Positions 49,943 through 61,740 are shown, numbered from the stretch's first letter. The stretch: 64,000 nt of DNA from Diogma glabrata (GCA_963693315.1 OY856187.1:427227638-427291637); one strand, 5' to 3'. Translations and numbers: made by a program. Notes: generated from the sequence alone by a model not told the origin.

Positions 49943-50587
49943 TTAATGTCGATGTTTCAGGATTTGTGTATAGGTTGGACTTAGTTTATCGAGATCCGAT
50001 CTAAGATTTATTGATTTGTGTTTGTTTTTGTAAATTGAAATAGATTCTAGTGTTAGTCTCTTTGTCCATGACTCTTCTCTGGTGATTATCTTTGTGTTTT
50101 CATAATTGAAAAAATGACCTGTTTGTTTGACGTGGTCAAAGGCGGCAGTGTTGTTGGATCTTTTTACTTTTGAATTAATATCCCCAATATGTTGTTTCAC
50201 TCTGGATCCAAGTTTCTGGCCAGTTTGTCCAATGTATAATCCGTCGCAGTCATTGCATTCAAAAGAATATACCACACCATGTAATTCCGTAGTATTTAAT
50301 TTTTCATATGGCATACCAATGGATCTTCGAACAGTTGTAAATGGTTTGAATCCAATTCTGGTATTTTCATCATTGGAAACAAAAAGTTTGTTGAGGCTTT
50401 CAGATAAATGTTTCGTATATGTTAAACTATTGTATTTAGTTATTGTGGACGTTCCCGATCGATTGGTATTTATGTTTCGGTTGTTATAACGTTTAATCAG
50501 TTGGTTGACTAATTTACGAGGAAATCCATTCATATGTAGTATTTTATGAATTTTTGTGAGTGTATCATTTTTGTATTCGATCGATGT
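49943..50587 (-). CDS. PLE protein C-terminal part with GIY-YIG endonuclease
   Basis: The frame has KIHKILHMNGFPRKLVNQLI, FTTVRRSIGMPYEKLNTTEL, VVYSFECNDCDGLYIGQTGQ and KLGSRVKQHIGDINSK, then AAFDHVKQTGH and LTLESISIYKNKHKSINLRS. VVY...LYIG with the C-x2-C pair is the PLE type of GIY-YIG nuclease. No stop interrupts it to 49943. The RT domain is absent. Residues before the arm boundary (above 50587) belong to the other copy read backwards. Confidence 0.88.
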   Translation of the reverse strand, partial: TSIEYKNDTLTKIHKILHMNGFPRKLVNQLIKRYNNRNINTNRSGTSTITKYNSLTYTKHLSESLNKLFVSNDENTRIGFKPFTTVRRSIGMPYEKLNTTELHGVVYSFECNDCDGLYIGQTGQKLGSRVKQHIGDINSKVKRSNNTAAFDHVKQTGHFFNYENTKIITREESWTKRLTLESISIYKNKHKSINLRSDLDKLSPTYTQILKHRH

Positions 50588-51300
50588 TCTCAGAACATCC
50601 ACAACACCAAAAGAATGGTATGGCCTATGGTTTAATCTCAAGAATGCTAGGAATAACATCGATCGAATACAAAAATGATACACTCACAAAAATTCATAAA
50701 ATACTACATATGAATGGATTTCCTCGTAAATTAGTCAACCAACTGATTAAACGTTATAACAACCGAAACATAAATACCAATCGATCGGGAACGTCCACAA
50801 TAACTAAATACAATAGTTTAACATATACGAAACATTTATCTGAAAGCCTCAACAAACTTTTTGTTTCCAATGATGAAAATACCAGAATTGGATTCAAACC
50901 ATTTACAACTGTTCGAAGATCCATTGGTATGCCATATGAAAAATTAAATACTACGGAATTACATGGTGTGGTATATTCTTTTGAATGCAATGACTGCGAC
51001 GGATTATACATTGGACAGACTGGCCAGAAACTTGGATCCAGAGTGAAACAACATATTGGGGATATTAATTCAAAAGTAAAAAGATCCAACAACACTGCCG
51101 CCTTTGACCACGTCAAACAAACAGGTCATTCTTTCAATTATGAAAACACAAAGATAATCACCAGAGAAGAGTCATGGACAAAGAGACTAACACTAGAATC
51201 TATTTCAATTTACAAAAACAAACACAAATCAATAAATCTTAGATCGGATCTCGATAAACTAAGTCCAACCTATACACAAATCCTGAAACATCGACATTAA
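50588..51300 (+). CDS. PLE protein C-terminal part with GIY-YIG endonuclease, second copy
   Basis: Same protein as 49943-50587 on the opposite strand, differing at few residues (for example GHSFNY against GHFFNY). It extends about 23 residues further upstream (SEHPQHQKNGMAYGLISRML), a segment normally just after the RT in PLEs. It is open to the stop at 51298. RT is missing. Confidence 0.88.
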
Positions 51301-51961
51301 ATTTCACCACCAAACTTTAATACAATAATGGTTCAAGTCTTAGAATAAAAACTTAATTATGGCAAATTAGAAATATTCATCAATTTATTTACTTAAAATT
51401 GTTCTTTAATTATTTTAATGTTGTGTATATTTGTTTGTAGTAAACTTAATTGCGCTAATGTCAATAAACTCATGACATTTAGAATTAAATAGTAACAACC
51501 GTACTTTCATGTATCTGTGTTTTTGTAATTTTATCAAATAATTTTTAATAATTTTTAATCTCATTTTAAACGTAATTTTAATTTTAATTTTCAATTATTC
51601 CAAATTAATTAATTAATAAGTAGTGTTAAATTAATATGTAATGTTAAATCAGTCTCAATAATTTATTACTTCCTGTTTTATGTGATTGTGTAAAAGTAAA
51701 AAATTTAATTCCAATGTAATTCTTCAGAAAATTCATTCTATCATAACTAATTCGTAAGTAAGGAATTTGGGTTTTTTAAAATATAAACTTATAAAACATT
51801 TCATAAAGTACTCATATCTTATAGGTTTTAATAGTTCCACTGATGAGGAGGTCATATTAACCTCGAAATATTTGGATAATAAAAAATTGAAAAAAGAAAT
51901 TTTTTGGTCTATCACTTGGTAGTGGTTTTTTAATAAAAACTACTACACGATTGTAAATAAT
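50658..51961 (+). mobile_element. PLE copy 2, right arm of a large palindrome
   Basis: Mirror of 49288-50587. The two copies are head to head with 5' sides facing, separated by 70 bases that belong to this copy. Confidence 0.93.
51840..51868 (+). ncRNA. Hammerhead-like core in PLE copy 2
   Basis: CTGATGA (51840-51846), a hairpin with GAGGT/ACCTC, then GAAA (51865-51868). Identical to the mirrored site at 49376-49404, with the same extra G before the stem. Confidence 0.5.
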
Positions 51962-51980
51962 ACATTCTAAAGACCAGTTT

Positions 51981-52216
51981 TATGATACAGTTATAAAAAA
52001 CTATATCATAAACGACAAAACAAAACAAAAAGAAATAAGTTTTAAACTTTGCTAGAAAAGTTGAACTTTACGGTCCTAGGATTTTATAAAATTTTATAAA
52101 GTCCTAGGACGTTAAAGTTCAACATTTATGGTACAAAAAGTGAAACTTTAACGTCCTAGGACTTTATAAAATTTTATAAAGTCCTAGGACATTAAAGTTC
52201 AACTTTTTGTACCATA
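51981..52216. other. Cluster of three palindromes
   Basis: TATGATACAGTTATAAAAAA-type dyad at 51981-52010. A 64-bp imperfect palindrome GTTGAACTTTA...TAAAGTTCAAC is at 52060-52123. A 90-bp near-perfect one, TATGGTACAAAAAG...CTTTTTGTACCATA, is at 52127-52216. The last two share the core CCTAGGACTTTATAAAATTT and its complement. Confidence 0.92.
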
Positions 52217-52256
52217 AATAATCCGCAAAATGTCGTTTTAGATATCAGTATGAAAT

Positions 52257-52396
52257 AATAGTTATTTATTTATCTAGAACGAAAAGTGAAACTTTAAAGT
52301 ACAAGCTAGTTGTTTACGTTGACGAGACGCCGAGGCCGAAATTACTAGTGAGTACATTTAAAAACACTTTTCGCTTGAGGTAAATACAAAATTAGT
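52257..52396 (+). repeat. Direct repeat flanking the PLE palindrome, right copy
   Basis: Same orientation and about 90 percent similar by eye to 49104-49244. Confidence 0.9.
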
Positions 52397-52620
52397 ATAT
52401 TACATATCTAGAGTTATAAATAGCATTTTACATGCGAGGGAAAATTTTGCGCACGAGCATGGAATTAATATATTACATATCTAGAGTTGTAAATAGCATT
52501 TTACATGCGAGGGAAAATATTGCGCACGAGATGCGTAGCGTCGAGTGCAGTATCTTCACGAGCATGGAAAATGCTTTACAACTCGAGATTTGTTATATAT
52601 ACTTTTTCTACGACTTTGTT
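52393..52620. repeat. Tandem duplication with an internal inverted repeat
   Basis: TATTACATATCTAGAGTT, AAATAGCATTTTACATGCGA and TTGCGCACGAG occur twice about 75 bases apart. GAGTTGTAAATAGCATTTT is then answered by AAAATGCTTTACAACTC near 52567-52583. Confidence 0.85.
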
Positions 52621-52780
52621 TTAATGCCCAAACGCATATAATTACTTAAAAAAATGAACTACTAATTATAAATTAAATGCAAATAGTTTACAAATTGTGG
52701 TAGGCTGTACCAAAATGAATTGAAATATTTAATTTTTAAAAATCAAATTTTTCTTTAAATAAAAATTTTTCTTTTTATTC

Positions 52781-52826
52781 AAAGCGTGCGGTAATATATA
52801 TATGAAAATCCATTACCGCACGCTTT
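52781..52826. other. Perfect 15-bp stem hairpin
   Basis: AAAGCGTGCGGTAAT pairs with ATTACCGCACGCTTT across a 16-base loop. A related CTTACCACACGCTATTT follows. Confidence 0.88.
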
Positions 52827-52859
52827 TTTTTACTTACCACACGCTATTTGAAATAATCA

Positions 52860-54429
52860 ATTTACATGTCTTGGATAGTGTGATGTAATTTATAATTTAC
52901 TGTGATAGGAGTAGAAAAAATAAATTACATATAAACGTCGCTGAATAGCCTAAGCTAATTTATTTTAGAAATTTATGATACAAATATAAATACATCGTCA
53001 TCGTTCTGACTTAGATGCCTAATTCAACGATATGTTACCATTTCAAGTAATTTAAAAGGACAATACATTCGATTATCAAATACTAAAACTTCATCTGGCT
53101 TACACTACAACAAAAATTGAAAACAAAACCTTTTGTTCAAGTACTGTTTATCATTTTGTTGAGATTAAAATTAAAATCAACTAACCAAAATCTTCAACAT
53201 TTGGCCTAAATAATTAACAGTCTATTAGTACCGTATTACATTTATCGACCTCCCACAGGAATTCAATACATTTTTTTATATTTTGCTAAACATTTTTATT
53301 AATTTTATGGTAGGATGAGTTTTTTTTAGGGTTTTCATTATATTAAAGGAAAGAGGAAAATTCTATTACATTTTTGAGTGTTATCAGTTTCGTATAGTTT
53401 TCGATTATTAGATAGACATTTTATGATTTAGGGTGGTTTGGTTAAAAAGGCATTCGTATAAAAACAGAAATAAATATAAAATATTCATGTGTCACATTAT
53501 TTCTTTTATAGTTATTATTATTGTTTAGTCTGACTGAGCATAGTTTTGTTACTATGGAGTGCCGCGTTGCATAAACAGATCGCATTTCAGTTAACTATAT
53601 AACGGATTTCAGTTAACCCATAAAGGATCATAAATTTATAGCATAAGCTAACAGCCATACCAAAGTTTTTGATGTGTCGAGTTTCACCACTGTTTATATA
53701 AAATGATATGAATTAGCTGGAAGCATTGTGCTGTAATAAGAGCACGGTATAGTAGGTATCTGTCAAGCACAGCGCTTAAACATAAATGCCAGTAAGAGAG
53801 AAAACACAATATAAACGCAAATTTGATCAATAAGTAGTATTATTATAATTATTATTACACACTTTTATTTAACTTGATTTTTGTCAGTTGTGATAGTTAC
53901 TATTTTGTGATCTATTTTTCAGTAACTTCCCATTATCTGATTGATCCCAAATTTAAAAGACAAGTTTGTTGGAGCAGTCAGTACGTATTTCTAAAAGTTT
54001 TAAAGCAAAAAACTTTATAAACTGTGGCAAAAAAAATCAATTTTATTTAAAAAAGTCCAAGCGGCACGTATACCCGCTAAAAGAAGGTAGATTTCAAGAT
54101 CAGACAGTTTTGTGTGCCAGTAGAATCTGATGTATCAGATTAGTTTAAACAACACAAACTAATTTCAAACAGATATCGAACAAATTTTAAAAAGAAAATT
54201 AGCTACATATAAGCAAAACTATATCTATCCAATTTTGCAACAAACAAATATCAAATCTACCACAGAACATGTGTGTGACAAATTATGACACAAACCTACG
54301 CTATATCATATGCCGTCCAATTACTGCAAAATATCAAAATAGTTTATTTCTAAGAAAAGAAATTTATTTCTTCTATTCAAACCTTTTTATTTTTTTTTCA
54401 TTGACTGTTATAAGGTTTTTGGAAATTGT
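52860..54429. other. AT-rich sequence, no gene recognised
   Basis: No convincing frame, RNA gene or repeat was found by eye. Confidence 0.45.
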
Positions 54430-55400
54430 AGTTGTGGTTTGTTGCAAACTTTTTTGTTGAAGCCAGCAAGTCAAAAACCTCTAACTGCAGAGGTTTATAT
54501 TTATAAGAAACAGATTAAAATGTGTAAACAGAATCTAAATTTATGAAGTTTTTAAAAATATTAGTATCCAAACGGCCGTTATAACGGATTAAAAAAACGA
54601 ATTTTTTTCTGGTATAAAGCCTCTAGTTATTTAACCATGTGTCAGATTTTTGTGATTTACGAACTTGTCCAAGATATTAATAAAACACACATGTTTACGG
54701 AAGGTTTTTTGATCTGGCTCTACAAATGCGACCGTGAGAGTGCCGGTTGATTCAAACGCATTTTGTGTTAAACAAGCTTTTTGTTGGAGCCGCTCACTCA
54801 GAAACCTCTAACTGCAGAGGTCTTTCTTTTAAAGAAACTGGTTAAAAAGGCTTCAAAGATTTTAAATTTATGAAGTTTTTAAAAATATTAGAATCTTAAC
54901 GGCCGTTATAACGGATCTAAAAAACTGAGTTTTTTTCTAGTATAAAGCCTCTAGTTTCTTAACCATGTGTTGGATTTAGCTGATTTACCAACTCGTTCAA
55001 GATATTAATAAAACGCACGTTTTTAGATAAGGTTTTTTGATCTGACCTTACAAATACGACCATGAGAGTGCCAGTTGTTTAAAAAAAAATTTTTTTTTAC
55101 AAACTTTTTTGTTGAAGCCACTCACTCAGGAACCTCTAACTGCAGAGGTCTATTTTTGATAAAAAAGATTTCAAAGATTCTAAATTGGTTAATATTTTTA
55201 AAATATTAGTATCCAAACGGCCATTATAACGGTTTTAAAAAATCAATTTTGTTTAGAAAAAAAGCTCTAGTTCCTTAACCAGGTATTGGATTTTGCTGAT
55301 TCACAAACTCGTCCGAGATATTAATAGAACACACATGTACAATTTTTTTGATCTACCTCAACAAATGCGACCGTGAGAGTGCCGGTCGTTTTCGTTATAT
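54430..55400 (+). repeat. Tandem array of about 327-bp units, three copies
   Basis: CCTCTAACTGCAGAGG starts at 54479, 54805 and 55133. Each unit also has an AACGGCCGTTATAACGG-like block, TAAAGCCTCTAGTT, a GATATTAATAAAAC-like block and GCGACCGTGAGAGTGCCGG. The array ends at a (TA)n tract. Confidence 0.92.
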
Positions 55401-55414
55401 CTCATATCGTTTAT

Positions 55415-55536
<122 letters not shown>

Positions 55537-55564
55537 CAAAATTTTTGAATTAATAAAACAAATA

Positions 55565-56325
55565 GAAAAAAGATTTGCCACTATTCATTTACGTTTATGA
55601 AAAACAAACAAAATCTTTTAAGAACGTAAATCTCAGATTATAATTTAATTGTTAAAAAACCAATTGAAGTTACATGCCACATAGCTTTTTCCATGAAAAG
55701 TAAGCCCCTGAATTATGCTTTATTTTCTACATCTAAATTAAAAAACTAAATTCTATGGAAGTCTTATGGAAGTTGTATAGAAGCCATTATTATTGTAATT
55801 ACTATCAAAGATATCTATTGTTTTTTAATATTTAAATTAAATTTAAATTAACCGACTGCGTGCAGGACAAACGATCGAAGGGCCAGAGTTCGAAACAGCG
55901 ACCGTAAACAAAAACTTAAATTTAAACACTATATAATAACATAATAATAACAATAATTACGTTTAAAAAGTGGAGATAAATAAAATAAACATTGTAATAT
56001 TTTTGTTTCATTTTTTTAATAGCTTCTATAAGACTTCTAAAGATTGCTTAAAACAAGCTATTAGAAGCACTTTACCGAAGCTATAACTTGTGAAACCATA
56101 AATTCTATTCAGTTTGCATAACTGCTTACAATAGAACTTACCGAAATTATTTCCGAAGTCTTTTACAAATCATAGCTTTGTTAAAGGCTGGGAAATTTCT
56201 CCAAATGGCCTTTATCGAACCCGCTTAGAAGTTTTAAAGAAACTATGGAGGTGGGGAAGCTAGTTTCGGTAAGACTGGTTAGTGTTCTTAAAGAAGTTGA
56301 AATGCTAAATGGGCATGTCATATAT
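55565..56325 (+). repeat. Dispersed repeat with a tRNA-like core, second copy
   Basis: Reverse-complement partner of 24959-25640, colinear from CTTTTAAGAACGTAAATCTC through GTAAGCCCCTGAATTATG and the tRNA-like segment to GAAGCTAGTTTCGGTAAGAC. Confidence 0.8.
55848..55905 (+). promoter_or_regulatory. tRNA-like A box/B box segment
   Basis: TTAACCGACTGCGTGCAGGA and, 35 bases on, CCAGAGTTCGAAACAGC. The B box is closer to consensus than in the first copy, while the A box has lost GGATAG bases. Each copy keeps one better box, as expected for two decayed descendants. Confidence 0.5.
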
Positions 56326-56680
56326 TATATGTGATAGCGATGGACTTTCTATAAAAACAAATATGAAAGCACATAAACGAAAAAAGAATGTTAAAAAACA
56401 ATTTTTTTAAATAATATGCACATCACTTTAGTAGCTTGTATTACTCGCTACGCTCGTGCTGCCAATTAACTCTTGTTCGGAAAACGCATTCGCACTAGTA
56501 ATACACACTAGTTTTTATAACAAATGCATAAAATTTATAAATCCTTATTTAATTGTTAATTTAATTATTTATTTAACAAAGTTATAAACAAATTTAGGAT
56601 ATTTAAATCTTCGTTGTAATAGTTGTAAATTATAGTAGTTCGCTGCTAAATTGAACTAAACTGTTAACATTTAAAAATAT
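56326..56680. other. AT-rich sequence with a weak inverted repeat
   Basis: TTGTATTACT near 56437 and AGTAATACAC near 56498 could pair around a GC-richer middle. No gene is seen. Confidence 0.4.
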
Positions 56681-58330
56681 TGCGACGATGATGCATAGGC
56701 TGACTTCACCACAGCTCTGGAAACATAGTGTTCTTGATATATAATGAGCTAATATCTATCAAATATTTTAATCAAAAGCTAACCAATATTATGGACTTCG
56801 TAGTTCTAATAATAAAAATATTAAAGCAAGCAGTAGTATCCCAACAAACATAAATTCTGTTGTACGAGAAAAAGTAAAAAAAAATTTTTATCGGAAGTGA
56901 CAAACCGAAATTTTGGATGCAGAACTGTTGTGAACTGTACTAAATGTGTATGTACCAAATTTCATCCAATTCAACTATCAGGTACAGAAGTTATGGAACT
57001 TCCAGAATAACAGGTGCTTGGAGGACCCCCTACCACTTTGTTCACTTTCGCTAAAAAAAACTAATCAGTTCCTTGCCATACATATTTGCATCTTTTTGCA
57101 AAGTGTAATCATAAATTACTTGACGAACGAATGTTGTATGCTTCCAACAAACATTGAAACAATAAACAGGTGTTCGGGAGGCCCCGTACCACTTTTGCGA
57201 ATATTGTCCAAAAACTAATCAGTTCCTTGTCATTTAAGTTTCCATCTTTTTCCAAAGTGTCATTAGCATTGATTAATGAATGAAGTCTGTATGCTCCCAA
57301 CAAACTTTAAAAGCAAAGTGTGAAAAGTCAGCAGTTGTATGGTAAACCCCCCGCCACTTTGATCAATGTGTCCCAAAAGATGATAATTATTTTCTCACAC
57401 TAATTGAACCCTATTCCATAAGTTTCATCATAATCACTTCATTATTGTAGGCTGTAGTGTGCATAAAGACACTGAAAAAACTTCAAAAATTTACAAAAAA
57501 AAATTTTACCGAAAGCGAAAAACCAGAAGTTGGGATGCAGAACTGTTATGAACCGTACTAAATGCTCATGTTCCAAGTTTCATCCAATTCGATTATCAGG
57601 TACAGTTGTTATTGAGCTTTAAAAAAACAGGTGTATGGGACACTTCCCCACCACTTTGTTCACTATCGCTAAAAAACTAATCAGTTCCTTGCCATACATG
57701 TTTGCATCTTTTTCCAAAGTGTCATCAAAATTCGTTCACGAACGAATGCTGTGTGCTCCCAACAAACATTGAAAAAAGTGTGACACTTTAAACAGGTGTT
57801 CGGGAGGACTCCCATGACTTATTCCAATATTATCCAAAAACTAATCAGTTTTTTGTTACTTAAGTCTCCATTTTTTTTCAAAGTGTCATTAAAATAAATT
57901 AATGAATGAGGTCTGTATGCTCCCAACAAACTTAAAAAACAAAGTGTGAAAAGTCAGCATTTGTATGGTAGACCCCCCACCACTTTGATCAATGTGTCCC
58001 AAAAGATGATAATTATCTTCTCGCACTAATTGAACCCTATTTCATAAGTTTCATCATAATCACTTCATTATTGTAGGCTGTAGTGTGCATAAAGACACTG
58101 AAAAACTTCAAAAAAGTGCAAAAAAATTTTTTTTACCGGAAGTGAAAAACAGGAAGTTGGGATGCAAAACTATTGTGAACCGTACTACATACTCATGTAT
58201 CAAGTTTCATCCAATTCGCTTATCAGGTACAGATGTTATAGAGCTTTCAAAAAAACAGGTGCTCCAGGGACCCCCCACCATTTTGTTCACTATCGCTCAA
58301 AAACTAATCAGTTCCTTATCATAAAAAGTA
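56681..58330 (+). repeat. Tandem array of about 620-bp units
   Basis: GGATGCAGAACTGTT-like blocks at 56915, 57533 and 58159 mark units with CATCCAATTC, ACAGGTGCTTGGAGGACCCC, AACTAATCAGTTCCTTG and CAACAAACATTGAAA. Sub-repeats within each unit (CACTTTG after a C-rich run) suggest a higher-order structure. Short open frames here are not supported. Confidence 0.9.
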
Positions 58331-58371
58331 AAATTTGGGGTATGCAAGATTTTTTTTAACGATAGATTGCA

Positions 58372-58405
58372 TTACTTCACACAATTTAAAATTGTGGTGA
58401 AGTAA
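58372..58405. other. 34-bp near-perfect palindrome
   Basis: TTACTTCACACAATTT pairs with AAATTGTGGTGAAGTAA with a mismatch. It sits just after the 620-bp array. Confidence 0.85.
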
Positions 58406-58409
58406 CAAT

Positions 58410-59182
58410 AACTATAGCAACACACAATTTGGATTTAAAAAAAAACATAGTAATCCACGTACAATTTTGGCAACTGGTATTTTTGAAAACCCAAAATAAT
58501 TGTTTTTTCTTGCAATTCAAATGATTTTGGGTTGTGTTTAAGTTGTTTTTACTATATGGTAAGTTATTTAAAAATTATTATGTTGATATATTGATATACT
58601 ATAAAAAAAATCTATTTAGATTTAACTACAGATAGATTTAACTACAAATCTCACATGCAGGCGGCGTGCGTGCATACAAAACATTTTGTGGTCATATGTG
58701 CGGAAAAGTAAATTTTTCTTTCTTTCTTGCTACAAAATGGAATATTCTTTATGCATGTGTTACAAAAATCTTTTAATCTAACATCTCTGTAACCTATAAA
58801 ATGAGTTTCATCTAAATCCTCAATAATTTTCTTGGTCTAGCTAGATATTACAGAAAACAAAAAAATTATTTATGTATTTAAATCACAATTTACCTTAACA
58901 AATAATCTCCACAAAGGCAGAATAAATTAAATGTATTTTTAAATTAATCAACTCAATTTTTTTTTCAACTTAAATAAAAATTGGAAAATGTCTCTAGGGA
59001 AGTTTTCAATTTTTAATTCAAATAAAATTTATTTTCCTAATATTTCTGCTATTCAAAATGTAACAAAACTGTTATGGTTTTACTTTGTTTTTGTTGGAAT
59101 TGTTATAAAAATAATAAATGAAAGAATCTTTTTTATAATACAGGAAAATTCGTTGTCAATACAACAAAAACAAAATACAGAG
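58410..59182. other. AT-rich sequence, no gene supported
   Basis: A 74-codon frame at 58988-59212 has no recognisable domain and unremarkable composition. Confidence 0.45.
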
Positions 59183-59690
59183 GGGCTGAAATCTCACAGC
59201 TCTGAAATATAAAGACTTCGGTTTTGGTTAAGGATTTTGATATAGTTTTCGGCATAAAACTTTTATGAGGAAATTGTTTTTAGTTTTGGGCAGCGATGTA
59301 TATCAAACATAAAACTCTTTGTAAAAGTACAAGTATTTTATTTCTGTTTAGAAATTTATTACAAAACTAACGCGAAACATCAATTCGTTGCCGGAAAATT
59401 ATAACAGATCATATATTAACATAATTTAGTAAAAAATGATACACTCAGCAAACAACTCAAAAACCTCTCCATTTAGCGTTCGAGAAAATATTACAAAATC
59501 ACAAATTCGTATTTCTTTCGAAATTCCAAAAATTTTGTAAAAATTATAATAATATCAGATATTTTTAAAAATTCTAAAAATATTGCAAAAATTATTACAA
59601 AATCAAAGATTAAAACTTTGTTCAAAAATTCTAAAAATATTGCAAAAATTATAACAAAATTAAAAATTGAAACATCTTACACATAGTTTA
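59183..59690 (-). repeat. Dispersed repeat, inverted partner of 4305-4838
   Basis: Begins GAGGGGCTGAAATCTCACAG and runs colinearly in reverse complement with 4838 down to 4305, ending in degenerate AAAAATATTGCAAAAATTAT units. Confidence 0.8.
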
Positions 59691-59929
59691 TATATCAAAC
59701 TTTGTTTTACATAAATGTCATTTAATTATTTTTCCAATTTCATATAATTGTTATTTTTTTTTATATAATGATCTTGAAGATGGGCCTAGCCTGAAATATA
59801 TTGATCAATTAAAAAACAAGTATTAATATAAATTGAAAACGGGGTTTTAATTGAGGAAATACAAAAGAAAAAATTAATAACTATACTCCCGGCGAAACAA
59901 ACTTACAATATGAATAATAATTTCATTAC

Positions 59930-60320
59930 ATTTCATTCCATCCAAATAGTTAGTTTTATTTTTTCTAAAAAACTAAATTAAAATCTTTCTTTTGATACAC
60001 TTGACATTATTTTTTTGACAAACTTATAATGCCATAATTCTCTTTAATAATAATAAAATCTCATTCATACAAATAATTAATTTTATTTTTTCCAAAAAAT
60101 TGGGGAAAAAATAAAAAAACCGAAGTAAAATCTTTCTTTTGACGCACTTGACAACATTTTTTTGACAAATTTGTAATGCCATAATACTCAATAATAATAA
60201 AATTTCATGTCATATAAATAATTAATTTTTTTTCCCCAAAAAATTGTGTAAAAAAAATGAGAATCATTCTATTGACACATTTGACAACATTTTTTGACAA
60301 ACTTATTATGCAATAATCTA
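59930..60320 (+). repeat. Three tandem units of 130-150 bp
   Basis: TTGACAACATTTTTTTGACA-like blocks at about 60001, 60148 and 60281 are each followed by AATGCCATAAT-like sequence and AATAATAATAAAAT. Confidence 0.85.
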
Positions 60321-60725
60321 GATTTTGGTCTCACATACCAATCCCAACCATCAAGATTTCTCCAAATTCCATGTTTCTACTCGTAATCACGTAAAATGAA
60401 CGTTTTTTAAGCAATCAATATGCAAATTTCCTTGTTTTGACGATTTTTTGACACACTTCCGGGACAGCTATCGAACACATCGTTCTTTCGGCTCTTATCA
60501 TTGAGTATACCCATTTTTAGAAACACAAAATTTTGAAATCCCTCCAGCCGTTTTCTTGATTTCGTCGGTTGTGACGGCCGGACGGCCGGCAGACAGACAT
60601 ACATTTTTTTTTGCTTTTTTAGAATCAGTAGGTCCTAAAACGTCGAGAAATCCCAAAAAAAGTGGGAGTAAGAATTTTACTTTTGGCTCATGAATGCAAT
60701 ACTTAGGTTTTTTCAAAACCGAAGT
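60321..60725 (-). repeat. Probable dispersed repeat with GACGGCCGGACGGCCGG motif
   Basis: GTGACGGCCGGACGGCCGGC and CAGACAGACATACATT resemble a motif found in many invertebrate repeats. A related GTGACGGCCGACCGCAGGG occurs at 19081. Frames at 60407-60716 are not supported. Confidence 0.45.
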
Positions 60726-61190
60726 AATTGCGACGCTGATGCTTTATAGGCTGACTTCACCACAGCTCTGGAAACATAGTATTCTGGATATATAGTCAGC
60801 TAATGTCCATCGAATATTTCAATTAAAGGCTAAGTAATGCTATAGATTTCACGTAGTTCAAATTATGAGAATATTAAAGAAAGCAGTAGTATCCCAACAA
60901 ACATAAATTCTGTTGTACGAGAAAAAGTAAAAAAAAATTTTAGCGGAAGTGAAAAACCGGAAGATGGGAGGCAGAACTGTTGTAAACCGTACTAAATGTG
61001 TATGTACCTAGTTTCATCCAATTTGATTATCTGGTATACAGATGTTATTCAGTTTTCAAAAAACCAGGTGCTCTCGGGGGACTCAACACCACTGTGTTCA
61101 CTACCTTTGTTCACTTTGTTATCTATTCATTGTTCACTATCTGCAATATGCACTATATATGAACGTTTTCTGGTATTGTTGTTTAGAAAA
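60726..61190 (+). repeat. Detached unit of the 620-bp repeat
   Basis: TTGCGACGCTGATGC, AGGCTGACTTCACCACAGCT, AAGCAGTAGTATCCCAACAA and a GAGGCAGAACTGTTGTAAAC block match the array start at 56681 in the same orientation. Confidence 0.9.
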
Positions 61191-61740
61191 GGTTGATTAG
61201 CGATTTAGTATCTGATAAACAAGTAACTTTCCGCTACCGAAGGTCACCAAACTGGCTGAACGGATTAAATTCCAGAAAATAGTTCAAGAAATTGGAGAGC
61301 CGATGAAAGATTTTGTAGTCAGATTGTGGTGTTAGGCCGAAACTTGTTATTTTGGAGAATTTGCAGTTGGACGTGAAGCGGTCTACAAACAAAAAGCATA
61401 AGAAGACGCACTTACTGATAGTTTAATTATTGGGTTAGGTAATAAAAAAATTCAGTTTGATTTGGATAAATGCGTTGAAGTTGCAATTAATATGAAAATG
61501 TCCTTGAAAGAACAACACCAAATTAAACCGTTAGATCAACCGGGTTTATCATGACAGTGGTTTGAATTCATCAATGGTAATAAAAAATCGTCATAGTGCA
61601 ACATCTCGTCAACGTTCTTCATCCGCAATAGCCGAAGTCAATACAATATACAAAAGTTTAACAATTGTCGTCGTTGTGGTTGTCATACGTCTTCAGTATG
61701 TCGAGGTCACAGAAACAGTCAAATCAATGTTGTAAATTTT

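Larger units (their letters stand above)
49288..50587 (-). mobile_element. PLE copy 1, left arm of a large palindrome
   Basis: This 1.3-kb block is the reverse complement of 50658-51961 with only a handful of differences. It carries the PLE protein C-terminal half and a 3' region with a hammerhead-like core at 49376-49404. It is 5' truncated at the palindrome centre. Confidence 0.93.

Noticed and set aside
50127..51116. 120-codon frames antisense to the PLE proteins (50127-50489 plus, 50754-51116 minus)
   Set aside because: They are mirror shadows of the GIY-YIG coding strand and exist in both arms only because the arms are identical.
58988..59212. 74-codon frame with hydrophobic middle as a small membrane protein
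   Set aside because: No start context, relative or domain. The hydrophobicity follows from T-rich codons.
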